DNA of 64,000 nt from Prochlorothrix hollandica PCC 9006 = CALU 1027 (GCF_000332315.1 NZ_KB235941.1:785416-849415), one strand, 5' to 3'; positions 1 through 8,942 are shown, counted from the first letter of the stretch. Notes: generated from the letters alone by a model not told the origin. A program made the numbers and translations.

Positions 1-232
1 CAACGGCTTTCCCCTCGAAAAATTGAGAGAATAGATAAAATGGGCTGGTCAGAAAGCCCATGCAATTTAAGACCATTGCTTTGACGGCAATGCCAACACT
101 AATCTTTTCGAGGGAATGGGGAGGAATTAGCTGGTCGATTAAGCCAACCAAATCCATTTCGTCCATGATTCCTGCTATTATTCCTAAATGGTCAATGTCT
201 TTGACATCGATCTCTTGTTCTTTTAAGTTCAT
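1..232 (-). mobile_element. IS1634-like transposase, N-terminal part (runs off the window)
   Basis: Reading on the minus strand from the ATG at 232 gives 77 codons without a stop to the window edge. The product begins MNLKEQEIDVKDIDHLGIIA and continues with a hydrophobic VKAMVLNCMGFLTSPFYLFS stretch and then FFEG. This arrangement is characteristic of the DUF4277 N-terminal domain of IS1634-family DDE transposases. The DDE catalytic part lies outside the window, so intactness cannot be judged. A purine-rich ribosome site (AGGGG) sits about ten bases before the ATG. The outer end of the insertion sequence should lie a little above 232, but I could not identify a terminal inverted repeat. Confidence 0.75.
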
Positions 233-362
233 CTCTTAACCCCTTTTGTTTGTGAAATTCTTAAACATTTTATCCCTTTGAACAACCTGCTGAATGTGGG
301 TTTAAACGGTTACCCCGGTCTAGGGTGGATGGTCTGGATGGTAGCGAGGGATTCTGGCAACG

Positions 363-424
363 TCTAGGGTTTGATTCTAGAGTTTGATTTTAGGGTTTGA
401 TTCTAGGGTTTGATTCTAGGGTCT
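363..424. repeat. 16-bp tandem repeat, about 4 units
   Basis: Units resembling TAGGGTTTGATTCTAG are repeated about four times with small changes. The repeat lies in the gene-less stretch between the transposase start and the first IS200/IS605-like element. No coding or regulatory role is visible. Confidence 0.7.
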
Positions 425-450
425 ATGGTTCACGATCGTCGGTTCACAAT

Positions 451-831
451 TTACCGAAAATCTGGGTCTAAAGCCCCGTCCTTCTAGGACGGCTTTTCTT
501 CCTGCAACTGATCTATCCAATCTTTTCCATCTACAGCAGTCCTAAATGGGTCGTGTGGTGTGCCCCCGGAGGTGGCACACCACACCAAGGGTTTCAGCTA
601 TCGAGATGCCTACAACTGATTTAGGGTTGCTGTATGGTATTTTAATTAGCATAAAAGCACGATAAAAGTCTGGGTTGGGGCTAACCCAAGACTCTAAATG
701 GACAAAGAACGGGCGTAAGACCAGGATGTCTGGCAATCCGACTGCTTTGTCTAGCCAGCCGTACAGCGAACAGCTTGGACTATTCGCCTAGCCGGAGAAT
801 CCCCGCACCTTTAGGTCGGGGAGCATGTCAA
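451..831 (+). mobile_element. IS200/IS605-type element without transposase genes, copy 1 (interrupted by a MITE)
   Basis: The unit starts after TTAC, has a strong hairpin about 20 bases in (arms GCCCCGTCC / GGACGGC), and ends with a second hairpin (CCCCGCACC / GGTCGGGG) just before TCAA. TTAC at the left and TCAA at the right are the cleavage sites known for IS608. The last 160 bases resemble the structured right end (omega-RNA region) of tnpB-carrying elements. No tnpA or tnpB remains. It matches copy 2 (1189-1494) at both ends, but a 103-bp MITE (532-634) interrupts it. Confidence 0.65.
532..634. mobile_element. TA-flanked 103-bp MITE (family A), copy 1
   Basis: The unit begins TACAGCAGTCCTAAAT and ends ATTTAGGGTTGCTGTA, so the ends are a 16-bp imperfect inverted repeat with outer TA. 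The middle holds a second palindrome (GTGTGGTGTGCC / GGCACACCACAC). Four more copies lie at 17329, 19257, 28575 and 46188. Outer TA and a small, gene-less body fit a MITE mobilised by an IS630/Tc1-type transposase, which duplicates TA. This copy sits inside the IS605-like element 451-831. Confidence 0.75.
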
Positions 832-1047
832 CATTGTCGATCGTTATTGTCGATCGTTAGGCTATAATCAATGGTCTAGTCAGAAATAGTCTAGGCGGCA
901 ATGGTCTAACTCGTCTGTTGCTGATTCATGGTGACGGTTTTGCACCACGGATTACGGGTGGATCATTGAGCCATGGGTTCATTGCCACTACGGGCTAGGG
1001 TAGCCACGGCTGAGGCTATAGATATAGGATCAGTTTTGGTTTAGCTT

Positions 1048-1125
<78 letters not shown>

Positions 1126-1188
1126 ATTTAACAAACATAGATCACACAAGGGTTGGGGGGGGTAAGTGGCTCCCCTTAGGGCTTGTTT

Positions 1189-1494
1189 TTACCGAAAATC
1201 TGGGTCTAAAGCCCCGTCCTTCTAGGACGGCTTTTCTTCCTGCAACCGATCTATCCAGTCTTCCACAAGCTGGGTCATAGTCTTCTCTCTCTGTTCCCCA
1301 TCTTTGCTATCATGGTTAGCATATCGAAAAGTCTGGGTTGGGGCTAACCCAAGACTCTAAATGGACAAAGAACGGGCGTAAGACCAGGATGTCTGGCAAT
1401 CCGACTGCTTTGTCTAGCCATCCGTACAGCGAACAGCTTGGACTATTCGCCTAGCCGGAGAATCCCCCCACCTTTAGGTCGGGGAGCATGTCAA
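1189..1494 (+). mobile_element. IS200/IS605-type element without transposase genes, copy 2 (uninterrupted)
   Basis: This copy has the same left part as 451-531 (TTAC, hairpin with GCCCCGTCC) and the same right part as 665-831 (hairpin before TCAA), now contiguous at about 306 bases. On the minus strand a short reading frame, MTQLVEDWIDRLQEEKPS, ends at the left hairpin and has a purine-rich site before its ATG; it may be a remnant or a coincidence. TnpA, if the founder still exists elsewhere, could move the element in trans. The right-end RNA-like sequence could also guide or titrate a TnpB made elsewhere; that is inference. Confidence 0.65.
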
Positions 1495-2405
1495 CACGGT
1501 GCTACTAAACCAAGGTGCTACTAAACCACGGTGCTAACAAACTCTGGGTTCTTGCGATCGCCCCCAATCCTGGAGGGATCAGACGGGGGATCTGGGCGAT
1601 CGTCCAGATGTTCATCGTATAAATACAGCTAGTAGAAACACGGTTAGTATAAATACGGCTGCGCTGCGTATTTCTCACGGGACGCTGGAACGTCTAGCAG
1701 ACCGTACCCACGCCGGAGCAGGGGCATGATGGAAGGACTGAAGTCCTCACGACGAACCGGCTGGTAGACTGCGGCTTCAATGTCACTACCCTTTAGAAAT
1801 CCCTGAAGCCCATAGGCCGGTACGCTGGAATGTTGCATAGTAGGGGAACGTGCGCTTTGGTGTACTGGTGGATTAACCCTACGATCCTGTAGTGACTTAT
1901 AACAGGGGGAAATTGAAGGCGTTGCCGGGATCTATGGGCTGTAATCTGAAGTTTAGTTAATCTGAAAGCTTGCCTAAAGGCGGATTCTAAGTATTATAGT
2001 CAGTACAAAGGGGTAGACTTGGATCCTAGCGCTTCCCATCCCCATCAGGCTTAACCCCAGGCTGCCTGAATGATGCTTGAGGACTGCCTGTGGGTTCCTA
2101 AGTGATCCTCCCCTAATATTCTATGTTCTTAAGGGGACTATGGGTTAGGCAAAACCATTGGGTGCAATTCTTTGCCCTTAGGGTTACCCTAGCCATCCCT
2201 CAGGGTCAGTATTTATCACGAGACTCGTCCGAACGTTAACCGGCAACTACGCTAACTGGTAATTACGCTAACCGGCAGCGACTCTAGCCGGTAGCGACTC
2301 TAGCCGGTAATACTACTGTCCAGGGGGAGTCAGTTTCGGGTGGTTGGATGGGTCTTAGGCAATAGTCTCTGTTTGCTGTTACTTGTTCTCATTCCAGCGT
2401 GCCTT
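1495..2405. other. gene-less stretch with short repeats
   Basis: No supported gene. It holds a 17-bp tandem repeat (GGTGCTACTAAACCA, 1495-1542), one copy of a dispersed palindromic repeat (about 1676-1735, GACGCTGGAACGTC then CCGGAGCA; related copies near 15241 and 34501), and a tandem repeat of CTCTAGCCGGTAGCGA type (about 2233-2310) just before the response regulator. Possible reading frames here have no homology I recognise. Confidence 0.6.
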
Positions 2406-3044
2406 ATGAAGGAAATGGTATCGGCAGAAGCCCACCACCTCTTGTTGGTGGATGATGACCCTAACTTGGTGCTTCTGGTCAAAGATTATTTAGAATTCCG
2501 TGGCTATGCGGTGATAACCGCCGATTCAGGCCGAGCAGCCCTAGCGATACTCGAAGAGACGGTGCCGGACATGATTATTTGTGATGTCATGATGCCGGAA
2601 ATGGACGGGTATACCTTTGTGCAACAACTGCGGGAGGACGATCGCTTCAGTTGGATTCCGGTGCTGTTTCTGTCGGCCAAGGGCCAAAGCCAGGATCGGG
2701 TTAAGGGGCTAAACAGCGGGGCTGATGTGTATATGGTCAAGCCCTTCGAGCCAGAGGAATTGGTGGCCCAGGTGGAGTCCTCCCTGCGTCAGTCTTCTCG
2801 CCGGGGCAGTCGCTCCACCATGAGCGAGTCTAGCCTGCGGGTGCCGGAGGATGTGGAACTGACCCCCACTGAGTTGAAGGTGGTGCGCTATGTGGCCCAG
2901 GGTATGTCTAACCGGGATGTGGCGGAGCATACCAATGTTAGCCAGCGGACGATCGAAAGCCATGTGTCCAATATGCTGGGTAAAACTGGACTCAATAACC
3001 GCACAGAATTAGCTCGGTGGGCGATCGAAAGTAAGCGGGCCTAA
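2406..3044 (+). CDS. Response regulator, receiver plus LuxR-type HTH (Rre1/Ycf29-like)
   Basis: The 212-aa protein has an N-terminal receiver domain (about residues 10-125) with the acidic pair D16-D17, phospho-acceptor D60 in ICDVMMPEMDGY, S90 and conserved lysine K112 in VKPFEP. A C-terminal LuxR/NarL helix-turn-helix (about 150-210) contains LTPTELKVVRYVAQGMSNRD and SQRTIESHVSNML. It should bind DNA after phosphorylation by an unlinked histidine kinase. The architecture and receiver wording resemble the cyanobacterial/plastid Rre1 (Ycf29) group, but orthology is not proved. The frame continues upstream to 2340, where it would add an unlikely hydrophobic 22-residue leader, so I chose the ATG at 2406; 2415 is also possible. 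No kinase gene is adjacent. Confidence 0.85.
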   Translation: MKEMVSAEAHHLLLVDDDPNLVLLVKDYLEFRGYAVITADSGRAALAILEETVPDMIICDVMMPEMDGYTFVQQLREDDRFSWIPVLFLSAKGQSQDRVKGLNSGADVYMVKPFEPEELVAQVESSLRQSSRRGSRSTMSESSLRVPEDVELTPTELKVVRYVAQGMSNRDVAEHTNVSQRTIESHVSNMLGKTGLNNRTELARWAIESKRA

Positions 3045-3184
3045 CCCCTTAACCTGCTGTTAGGTGTCCAGAAACGCCCCCCGGCTGTGGGGTTTGCGGT
3101 CGTCCCAGAAACCGAGGTGACCCCCAGGGGCAGACCAGGGGGTATTAGAATAGGGCAGAGTCCATCACCCTGGGAGGCATTGTT

Positions 3185-3724
3185 GTGAAACCTGCGTTGT
3201 CCCGTGTCTTTGCGCTCTCTCCCCTGCTGTGGGCGAGTTGGGTTCTAGTTCCCGGTTCTGTCCTCAGTCAGACGATCGTGTCCCCATCGGTTCCCCCTGC
3301 CGCCCTGGATTCCCTGCCAGGGGTTCCCCCACGGGGATTGTTCCGCACCGTCACCCTAGCCCCTCGCTTTAGCCCCGATCCCCTCACGATTTCCGGCATC
3401 AGTGGCGGCGATCGGGAAGCCAGCACCCAGACAGGACGCAAGGAAACGGAAACGGGTTTCTGTGTGGGCTACATTGGCACCCCGCCGGATCATCGCCTGG
3501 TGTTATCAGACTTTTTTGATTTTCTTAACCTGAGGGTCACCAGTGCTGGGGATACAACCCTAGTGGTGGAAGGGCCGGGGGGAACCTGGTGTAGCGATGA
3601 TACCCAGGGCCAAACTCCCCAAATTGGTGGCCAGTGGTTGCCCGGTACCTATGATGTTTGGGTCGGTTCGGGGGATCCGGACGCTTATTATGTCTATGAA
3701 CTCAATGTGAGTGAGGTGGAGTAA
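3185..3724 (+). CDS. Secreted protein of unknown function
   Basis: The 179-aa product starts with a Sec-type signal peptide: positive MKPALSR, a hydrophobic stretch to about residue 25, then a possible cleavage site after VLS. The rest is a Ser/Pro/Gly-rich linker and a probable beta-sandwich domain (about 90-175). That domain has aromatic-rich, alternating strands and motifs such as GFCVGYIGTPPDHRL, TTLVVEGPGGTWCSDD and GTYDVWVGS. This resembles calcium-binding or pre-peptidase C-terminal-like domains of cyanobacterial exported proteins, but I do not recognise a named family. Two cysteines (in GFC and TWC) could pair in the periplasm. The next gene follows 5 bases after its stop, suggesting co-transcription. 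Confidence 0.7.
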   Translation: MKPALSRVFALSPLLWASWVLVPGSVLSQTIVSPSVPPAALDSLPGVPPRGLFRTVTLAPRFSPDPLTISGISGGDREASTQTGRKETETGFCVGYIGTPPDHRLVLSDFFDFLNLRVTSAGDTTLVVEGPGGTWCSDDTQGQTPQIGGQWLPGTYDVWVGSGDPDAYYVYELNVSEVE

Positions 3725-3729
3725 TCCCC

Positions 3730-4464
3730 ATGGCCGATGCCCAACCTTCGTGGAACCCCCTGCGCCTGTTGCAAACCCTGGCCTATTTCCAGGTGGTGCC
3801 CTTTGTGGGCAGTCTGGACTGGCTATTTCCGCCTCCACCCCTACTTGCCCCAGCCCTTGCCGCGACCCCCATGCCGGGGGCGATTAATGCTCCCATGTTG
3901 ATTTTTGATTTTAGCCAAGCCAATGCCCAGGTACAGCAAATTTGGGGCACGGTGGATGATGTGGTCATGGGGGGGGTGAGCGAGAGTCGGATCCAGTGGC
4001 TCCAAGGTCGCGCTCTGTTTGCGGGGGTGGTGTCTACGGCCAATTCTGGGGGCTTTGCGTCGGTGCGCACCCGTAACCTGGCTCCTCCGTTGGATTTATC
4101 GGCTTACCAGGGCTTGGAACTTCAGGTGCGGGGGGATGGCCAACGCTATAAGTTTTTGCTGCGCAGTAGCAGCGGCTGGGATAGTTTGGCCTATGCCTAT
4201 GGTTTTGATACGATCGCCTCGGATCCCATGGTTTCTGAGGGGGAGACCTGGCAAACCCTGCGGATTCCGTTTCAGGATCTGCGTCCGGTGTTCCGGGCTA
4301 AAACGGTGGCTGATGCGCCGGCCTTTGCGGCAGATCGGGTTAGCTCCCTGCAACTGATGCTCAGTAAGTTTGAATATGATGGTGATCTCAATCCCCACTT
4401 TCAGCCGGGTCCGTTTCGGTTAGAGGTGCGATCGATCGGGGTCTATGGTGCCCCATCCCTTTAA
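3730..4464 (+). CDS. CIA30-family (complex I intermediate-associated protein 30-like) protein
   Basis: The 244-aa product carries a CIA30/NDUFAF1-type jelly-roll domain from about residue 55 to the end. It is marked by WGTVDDVVMGGVSES, GFASVRTRNLAPPLDLSAY, GLELQVRGDGQRYKFLLR and the closing PFRLEVRSIGVYG. In mitochondria the family assists complex I assembly; in cyanobacteria and plants similar domains occur in photosystem or NDH assembly factors and in NAD(P)-binding proteins. The first 50 residues are Pro/Ala-rich with no clear transit or membrane function. Five bases separate it from the secreted-protein gene upstream, so the two probably form an operon. The biological role is unknown. Confidence 0.8.
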   Translation: MADAQPSWNPLRLLQTLAYFQVVPFVGSLDWLFPPPPLLAPALAATPMPGAINAPMLIFDFSQANAQVQQIWGTVDDVVMGGVSESRIQWLQGRALFAGVVSTANSGGFASVRTRNLAPPLDLSAYQGLELQVRGDGQRYKFLLRSSSGWDSLAYAYGFDTIASDPMVSEGETWQTLRIPFQDLRPVFRAKTVADAPAFAADRVSSLQLMLSKFEYDGDLNPHFQPGPFRLEVRSIGVYGAPSL

Positions 4465-4691
4465 GGGCCAGGGAAGTCCCCTAGGGCTAATGACTGGTAA
4501 TGTGAGGTGGGACTTTCCCGAAGACCCTCACCCTCAATCCCTCTCCCAGAACGGGCGAGGGACTTTGAAGAATTCTTGCTTCCCGTCTTCCTTTGATTGC
4601 CCACCTACCGATCGTCCACCTACCGATCGTCCACCTACCGGGGGGAGACCTGACCACAACACCGGGTTTCCTTGGACTTTGACACGATATT

Positions 4692-4770
4692 ACGCCCTGG
4701 ATATTAAGCCCTGGATATTAAGCCCTGGATATTAAGCCCTGGATATTAAGCCCTGGATACTATGCCCTGG
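4692..4770 (+). repeat. 14-bp tandem repeat that contains the queD start codon
   Basis: The unit GCCCTGGATATTAA is repeated about five times. In the last unit TAAGCCCTGG is replaced by TATGCCCTGG, which creates the queD ATG at 4762 and codes its first residues MPW. No ordinary Shine-Dalgarno sequence is present. The stretch 4465-4691 before it holds a 15-bp repeat of CACCTACCGATCGTC (about 4608-4640) and nothing else that I can support. Confidence 0.8.
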
Positions 4771-5148
4771 AAAGTGACCACCGAATTTAGCTTCAGCGCT
4801 GCCCACTGCATCAAAGACTACGATGGTCCCTGTGGGCGGATGCATGGCCACACCTATACGGTGCGTATCGAAGCCCATGCCCATCAACTCCAGGGTTCGG
4901 AATTTTGCCCCCATTCCGTCATGGTGGCGGATTTCAAAACCTTGCGCTGGGCGAAGCGGGATGTGGATAAGGGGGGGCTGGATCATTGTGTGCTCAATGA
5001 TGTGATGCCGCCGGAGTATGAAACCACCGCTGAAATGATTGCCAAGTTTATTTTCGATCGCACCCAAGCCAAGCTTCCCCCCGGCATCACCCTCAAGGTG
5101 GGAGTCTCGGAAAGCCCCAATTCCTGGGCTGAGTATTGGGAGGACTAA
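4762..5148 (+). CDS. queD: 6-carboxy-5,6,7,8-tetrahydropterin synthase QueD
   Basis: QueD converts 7,8-dihydroneopterin triphosphate to 6-carboxytetrahydropterin, the first committed step to preQ0 and queuosine. The 128-aa length is typical. Zinc ligands are visible as the histidine in FSAAHCI and the two in MHGHTY, with the catalytic cysteine in GPCGRMHGHTY. The end, VSESPNSWAEYWED, carries the conserved glutamate that anchors the pterin. queE follows after 4 bases and queC about 1.1 kb on, so the pathway genes are clustered. The start codon lies inside a 14-bp tandem repeat, which is unusual, but no other start fits the family alignment. Confidence 0.95.
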   Translation: MPWKVTTEFSFSAAHCIKDYDGPCGRMHGHTYTVRIEAHAHQLQGSEFCPHSVMVADFKTLRWAKRDVDKGGLDHCVLNDVMPPEYETTAEMIAKFIFDRTQAKLPPGITLKVGVSESPNSWAEYWED

Positions 5149-5152
5149 CCCC

Positions 5153-5956
5153 ATGAACCCTGTTGTCCCTACGCCTGCATTCCCAGCATTATCTACACCA
5201 GGTTTATCTACACCAGATTTACCCGCACCAGATTTATCTACACCAGATTTATCTACACCAGATTTACCCGCACCAGATTTACCCGCACCAGATTTACCCG
5301 CACTAGATTTACCTACACCAGGTTTATCTACACCAGGTTTATCTACACCAGAGTTACCCGCACCAGATTTACCCATTGTCGAAACCTTTTACTCGGTGCA
5401 GGGGGAAGGCCACTGGGCCGGTCACAGCGCCTTTTTCATTCGTCTGGGGGGCTGTGATGTGGGCTGTAGCTGGTGTGATACCAAGCATTCCTGGGATGCC
5501 AGCCGCCATCGATCGCGGTCCATTGCTGAGCTAGTGGCTGCCGCTGCTGCCGTCCCCAGCGCCCATGTTATTGTCACCGGGGGGGAACCCACCCTCCATG
5601 ATTTGCAACCCCTGACCCAAGCTCTACGGGCGGCGGGATGCCAACCCCACCTGGAAACCTCCGGAGCTTATCCCCTCCGGGGAGATTTTCAGTGGGTCAC
5701 CCTCTCACCGAAAACCGTGAGATCGCCCCACCCCAGCCTCTATGGTCAGGTTCATGAACTGAAAGTAGTCGTGGCCGATCGCTCCGATCTGGAGTGGGCA
5801 GAGTCCCAAGCGGCCCTGGTGTCTCCCACGGTGGTTAAGTTCCTCCAGCCGGAATGGAGCAGCCCCCAGAGCCAAGCCCTCGTCTATGATTATGTGTTGC
5901 ACCATCCCACCTGGCGCATTAGTCTGCAAACCCACAAAATTTTGAAGGTGCGTTAA
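5153..5956 (+). CDS. queE: 7-carboxy-7-deazaguanine synthase QueE with a repetitive N-terminal extension
   Basis: QueE is a radical-SAM enzyme that contracts 6-carboxytetrahydropterin to 7-carboxy-7-deazaguanine. The cluster-binding CxxxCxxC is seen in GGCDVGCSWCDTKHSWD, after PIVETFYSVQGEGHWAG, which opens the family core at about residue 73; VTGGEPTLHD follows. The first 72 residues are an extra segment of five-residue repeats (LSTPD / LPAPD / LSTPG). They are encoded by a 15-bp tandem repeat (5187-5369) and are absent from ordinary QueE. The start at 5153 is supported by GGGAGGA at 5138-5144 inside the queD end. A start just before the core (near 5370) would remove the repeats, but I see no ATG or GTG there with a ribosome site. 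Confidence 0.93.
   Translation: MNPVVPTPAFPALSTPGLSTPDLPAPDLSTPDLSTPDLPAPDLPAPDLPALDLPTPGLSTPGLSTPELPAPDLPIVETFYSVQGEGHWAGHSAFFIRLGGCDVGCSWCDTKHSWDASRHRSRSIAELVAAAAAVPSAHVIVTGGEPTLHDLQPLTQALRAAGCQPHLETSGAYPLRGDFQWVTLSPKTVRSPHPSLYGQVHELKVVVADRSDLEWAESQAALVSPTVVKFLQPEWSSPQSQALVYDYVLHHPTWRISLQTHKILKVR
5187..5369 (+). repeat. 15-bp tandem repeat inside queE
   Basis: About twelve units resembling TTTATCTACACCAGA and TTTACCCGCACCAGA follow each other, with the two variants mixed. The unit length is five codons, so the number of units can change without breaking the queE frame. The translated product is the Pro/Asp-rich N-terminal extension of QueE. Confidence 0.9.
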
Positions 5957-5999
5957 GGCTAAGGCTTGCGTTAAGGCTCTAGATTCCCATTAAGGGTTA

Positions 6000-6095
6000 G
6001 GGCACCTCGACAAATCCAGATTTTCCCCCAGTGTCCCCCGTAACAATAGGGGTTGTGGCGGGCGGCTCCGCCCAACCCAATTAATCGAGGTGCCC
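6000..6095. mobile_element. GGGCACCTCGA inverted-repeat element (family B), copy 1
   Basis: The 96-bp unit has perfect ends GGGCACCTCGA and TCGAGGTGCCC and an inner palindrome GGCGGGCGGCTCCGCC. Related copies lie at 11698, 49803 and 56859. The unit has no gene. It lies between queE and queC. Confidence 0.75.
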
Positions 6096-6226
6096 GTTCG
6101 CAAGAAATGATCAGCCAGAGGCTCAGATCCTCGCCCCGATCCAGGGTATTCAGGGAAACACCGATCCGGTGTTGCCTTAAAATTCCTAAGCATTGACTCA
6201 CGCCAACCCCAACGCCCTCCCTATCC

Positions 6227-7054
6227 ATGGTTCCCATCTCCAGCCCTGAGCTTGCTAACCCCAATGATCCGTCTGCTGAAGCAGTGGGGGGAGAGCAGAG
6301 CCAAACCCCAGAACCCAAGCCTCAGAACTGCCCCAAAGCCGTTGTCTTATTATCCGGGGGGCTGGACTCTGCCACGGCTGCGGCCCAGGCGATCGCCGAC
6401 GGTTACCAACCCATTGCCCTGTCCCTAGACTATGGTCAACGCCATAACCGGGAACTGCAAGCGGCCCAGGTGATCGCCCGCCATTTAGGCATCCAACAGC
6501 ACTACACCATTGCCGTTAACCTAGCCCAATGGGGCGGATCCTCCCTCACTGACCCTCGGCAAACCCTGCCCCAGGATGGGGTACAAGATAACCAGATCCC
6601 CTCCACCTATGTGCCCGGTCGCAACACGGTCTTTATTGCCCTGGCCCTAGCCCTAGCGGAAGCCCAGGGGGCAGTGGCCATTTACCTGGGCATTAATGCC
6701 GTGGACTATTCCGGTTACCCCGACTGTCGCCCCCCCTATCTGGAGGCGTTCCAAGCCTTAGCCCAGGTCTCCTCCAAAGTGGGCCTAGAAGGCCATGCCC
6801 CCCAGTTAGTGGCTCCCCTGGTGTTGGATTCCAAGGTGGACATTGTGCGCCGTGCCCTGGCCTTGGGGGTGCCCATTGCCGAAACCTGGTCCTGCTATGG
6901 GGGGGGCGAGGAGCCTTGTGGCACCTGTGATTCTTGCCGCATCCGCGATCGTGCCCTCTGGGATGCAGGCCAGCCCCAGTTGGTCAGCAACCAAGGACGA
7001 CCCTTAGGGCAGATGGTCCCCCTTGGGGAGCTGGATCACCCTAGCGTTAGCTAG
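6227..7054 (+). CDS. queC: 7-cyano-7-deazaguanine (preQ0) synthase QueC
   Basis: QueC turns 7-carboxy-7-deazaguanine into preQ0 with ATP and ammonia. The PP-loop ATP site is seen as [14 protein letters not shown] near residue 40, followed by [33 protein letters not shown] and [14 protein letters not shown] follow. The zinc site is the four cysteines of [19 protein letters not shown]. The first 36 residues are a Pro/Glu-rich extension not needed by the family; no alternative start lies closer to the core. It belongs with queD and queE just upstream, separated by one family B element. Confidence 0.95.
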   Translation: MVPISSPELANPNDPSAEAVGGEQSQTPEPKPQNCPKAVVLLSGGLDSATAAAQAIADGYQPIALSLDYGQRHNRELQAAQVIARHLGIQQHYTIAVNLAQWGGSSLTDPRQTLPQDGVQDNQIPSTYVPGRNTVFIALALALAEAQGAVAIYLGINAVDYSGYPDCRPPYLEAFQALAQVSSKVGLEGHAPQLVAPLVLDSKVDIVRRALALGVPIAETWSCYGGGEEPCGTCDSCRIRDRALWDAGQPQLVSNQGRPLGQMVPLGELDHPSVS

Positions 7055-7272
7055 GGCAACAATACCAGGTCTTATCAGTTTATCCTGGGGTTTTCTCACC
7101 GTAGGTATGCCATACTGACTCCATCGCCAGTATTTCAAAGAACCCTGAGCACCTGAGCCTGTAGGTGATTTTTATCCCCCTCCCTGCCCATAGCTTCCCT
7201 AACCCCAGCGGTAATCGCGATCAAGGGCGATCGGGGGATGGATAATAAGGCATTGTTTCGTTCCACAGCACC

Positions 7273-7758
7273 ATGACTGCAATACGCATTGGCAATGGCT
7301 ATGATATTCACCGGCTGGGGGTCGATCGGCCCCTGATTCTGGGGGGGGTCACCATTCCCCATCCCTTAGGTTTAGTGGGCCACAGCGATGCGGATGTGTT
7401 AACCCATGCCATTATGGATGCCCTGCTGGGAGCCTTGAGCCTAGGGGACATCGGCCACTATTTCCCCCCCACCGATCCCCAGTGGGCCGGGGCGGATAGC
7501 CTGAAGTTGCTGCAACAGGTTAACCAATTAATTGACAGCAAAGGCTGGCAAGTGGGCAATGTGGATTCAGTGGTGGTGGCAGAACAACCGAAGTTAAAGC
7601 CCCACATTGAAGCCATGCGCAGTCAATTAGCTGCCGTCCTGGGGATCGCACCGGATCAAGTGGGGGTGAAAGCCACCACCAACGAAAAGCTAGGGCCAAC
7701 GGGTCGGGAAGAAGGGATCGCTGCCTATGCAGTGGTGTTACTGGTGTCCAAGGTTTAG
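7273..7758 (+). CDS. ispF: 2-C-methyl-D-erythritol 2,4-cyclodiphosphate synthase IspF
   Basis: IspF cyclises 4-diphosphocytidyl-2-C-methylerythritol 2-phosphate in the MEP isoprenoid pathway. The 161-aa length is standard. The metal site is visible in [10 protein letters not shown] and [19 protein letters not shown], and the CDP-binding end in [21 protein letters not shown]. The gene stands alone between queC and the convergent phosphatase gene. Confidence 0.97.
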   Translation: MTAIRIGNGYDIHRLGVDRPLILGGVTIPHPLGLVGHSDADVLTHAIMDALLGALSLGDIGHYFPPTDPQWAGADSLKLLQQVNQLIDSKGWQVGNVDSVVVAEQPKLKPHIEAMRSQLAAVLGIAPDQVGVKATTNEKLGPTGREEGIAAYAVVLLVSKV

Positions 7759-7807
7759 GCTGAGCCGCCCGTCTAGTCAGCGTGTTGCGATCGCGACGGG
7801 CGCGGGG

Positions 7808-8590
7808 TTAAGCGCAGGCGTGGAGGGAGTTGCGCCTGAGCTTGGGCTGATATGCCTGAACTCCATCACTGAGGGCTAGAATGCGGGTTTCCTGGGAATA
7901 GCTATTGGCTTGGTAGAGACATTGGTTGTCTAGATCCAGGGCGGTGAGCCACCCGCTGCGGGGATGATAGACCCCGGTATCAATGTCTAACCAGCCCTGC
8001 CCTTGCACCACGTTCCCCGGTTCAACGCCGGGGAAGGTGAAGGTGATGGTGTGGCCCGTAATGATGGTTTTATCGGTAAAGTAGGGGGTTCTCATGCGGT
8101 GGAAGTCATCCCGAATCCAGCAGAGATCATGATCCAGTTGCTGGTTCACCAGGTAGCGGGGATTGACCCCAGCATGAACAAGCCAGAAGTCCCCCCAGTC
8201 GCAGTAGTAGGGCTGTTGTTTGATCCATTGCACATCTTCGGCGATGCGTTCCCAATCCCCATTGTAGCTGGCCAGCGTTTCCCAGCCCCCACTGTAGAGC
8301 CAAGGGTTAAAGTCATCGTCTTCAAGATCTTTGAGGTTGACGATCGCTTGCATCAACAGTTGCTCATGGTTACCCACGAGGGTCTTATAGCCTTCCTGTT
8401 GCAGCAGTTGAAGAACCTTGGCGCTGTCCGGCCCACGATCGATCAAATCCCCCACAAAATGAACTGCATCATCAACACCGGGAGACATCACATCTAGGAG
8501 ACGCAACAAGGTTTCGTAATGACCGTGGACATCTCCAACCACGAAGCGACGGGGTTGGAATGCAGCAGAATCATCAACCAATAAAGTCAT
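7808..8590 (-). CDS. PPP-type metallophosphoesterase (serine/threonine phosphatase-like)
   Basis: The 260-aa product has the three PPP signature blocks in order: GDVHGHYETLLRLL, GDLIDRGPDSAKVLQ and LVGNHEQLL. Later metal-binding histidines are in LVHAGVNPRYL and ITGHTITF. The set matches bacterial PrpA/lambda-phosphatase-like enzymes and Ap4A-type hydrolases, so the substrate is uncertain. The open frame extends upstream to 8821 through a low-complexity Pro-rich segment. I chose the ATG at 8590 (MTLLVDDSAAFQPRRF) because the family core starts immediately after it. The gene converges on ispF. Confidence 0.85.
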   Translation of the reverse strand: MTLLVDDSAAFQPRRFVVGDVHGHYETLLRLLDVMSPGVDDAVHFVGDLIDRGPDSAKVLQLLQQEGYKTLVGNHEQLLMQAIVNLKDLEDDDFNPWLYSGGWETLASYNGDWERIAEDVQWIKQQPYYCDWGDFWLVHAGVNPRYLVNQQLDHDLCWIRDDFHRMRTPYFTDKTIITGHTITFTFPGVEPGNVVQGQGWLDIDTGVYHPRSGWLTALDLDNQCLYQANSYSQETRILALSDGVQAYQPKLRRNSLHACA

Positions 8591-8942
8591 AATTTCAGGG
8601 TTGGAGTCGGTGGGGGGGCATCTACCCTTACTAGGGTTGGGGCGCTGGCTTAGGGGGGGAACCGCCCTTGGATCCAGGATGATGGGGAACGGTGCCAGAC
8701 CGCAGATCACTGTTGGGATTTTAGGCTCTGGGATTTTACGGTTGGGGGGTTCAGGCTCTGGGCTGTCCCCTGGGGAAAACCCGTAGACGTTTAGACTGGA
8801 GTCAACAAGCCAACTTAGCAAGGTAGTCCATACTACTCATTATGGACTATTACTTCGGGGTAATTTTCCGGAAATGGGCCAAATGATCAATCTTCATGGA
8901 ATCTTCACTCAAGCTTCATAAACCCCGAGATCGGAGGGAATC

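Noticed and set aside
4732-5376. Minus-strand frame with GKSGVDKSGAGKS repeats opposite queD/queE
   Set aside because: The repeats are the reverse reading of the queE tandem array; queD and queE are clear on the plus strand.
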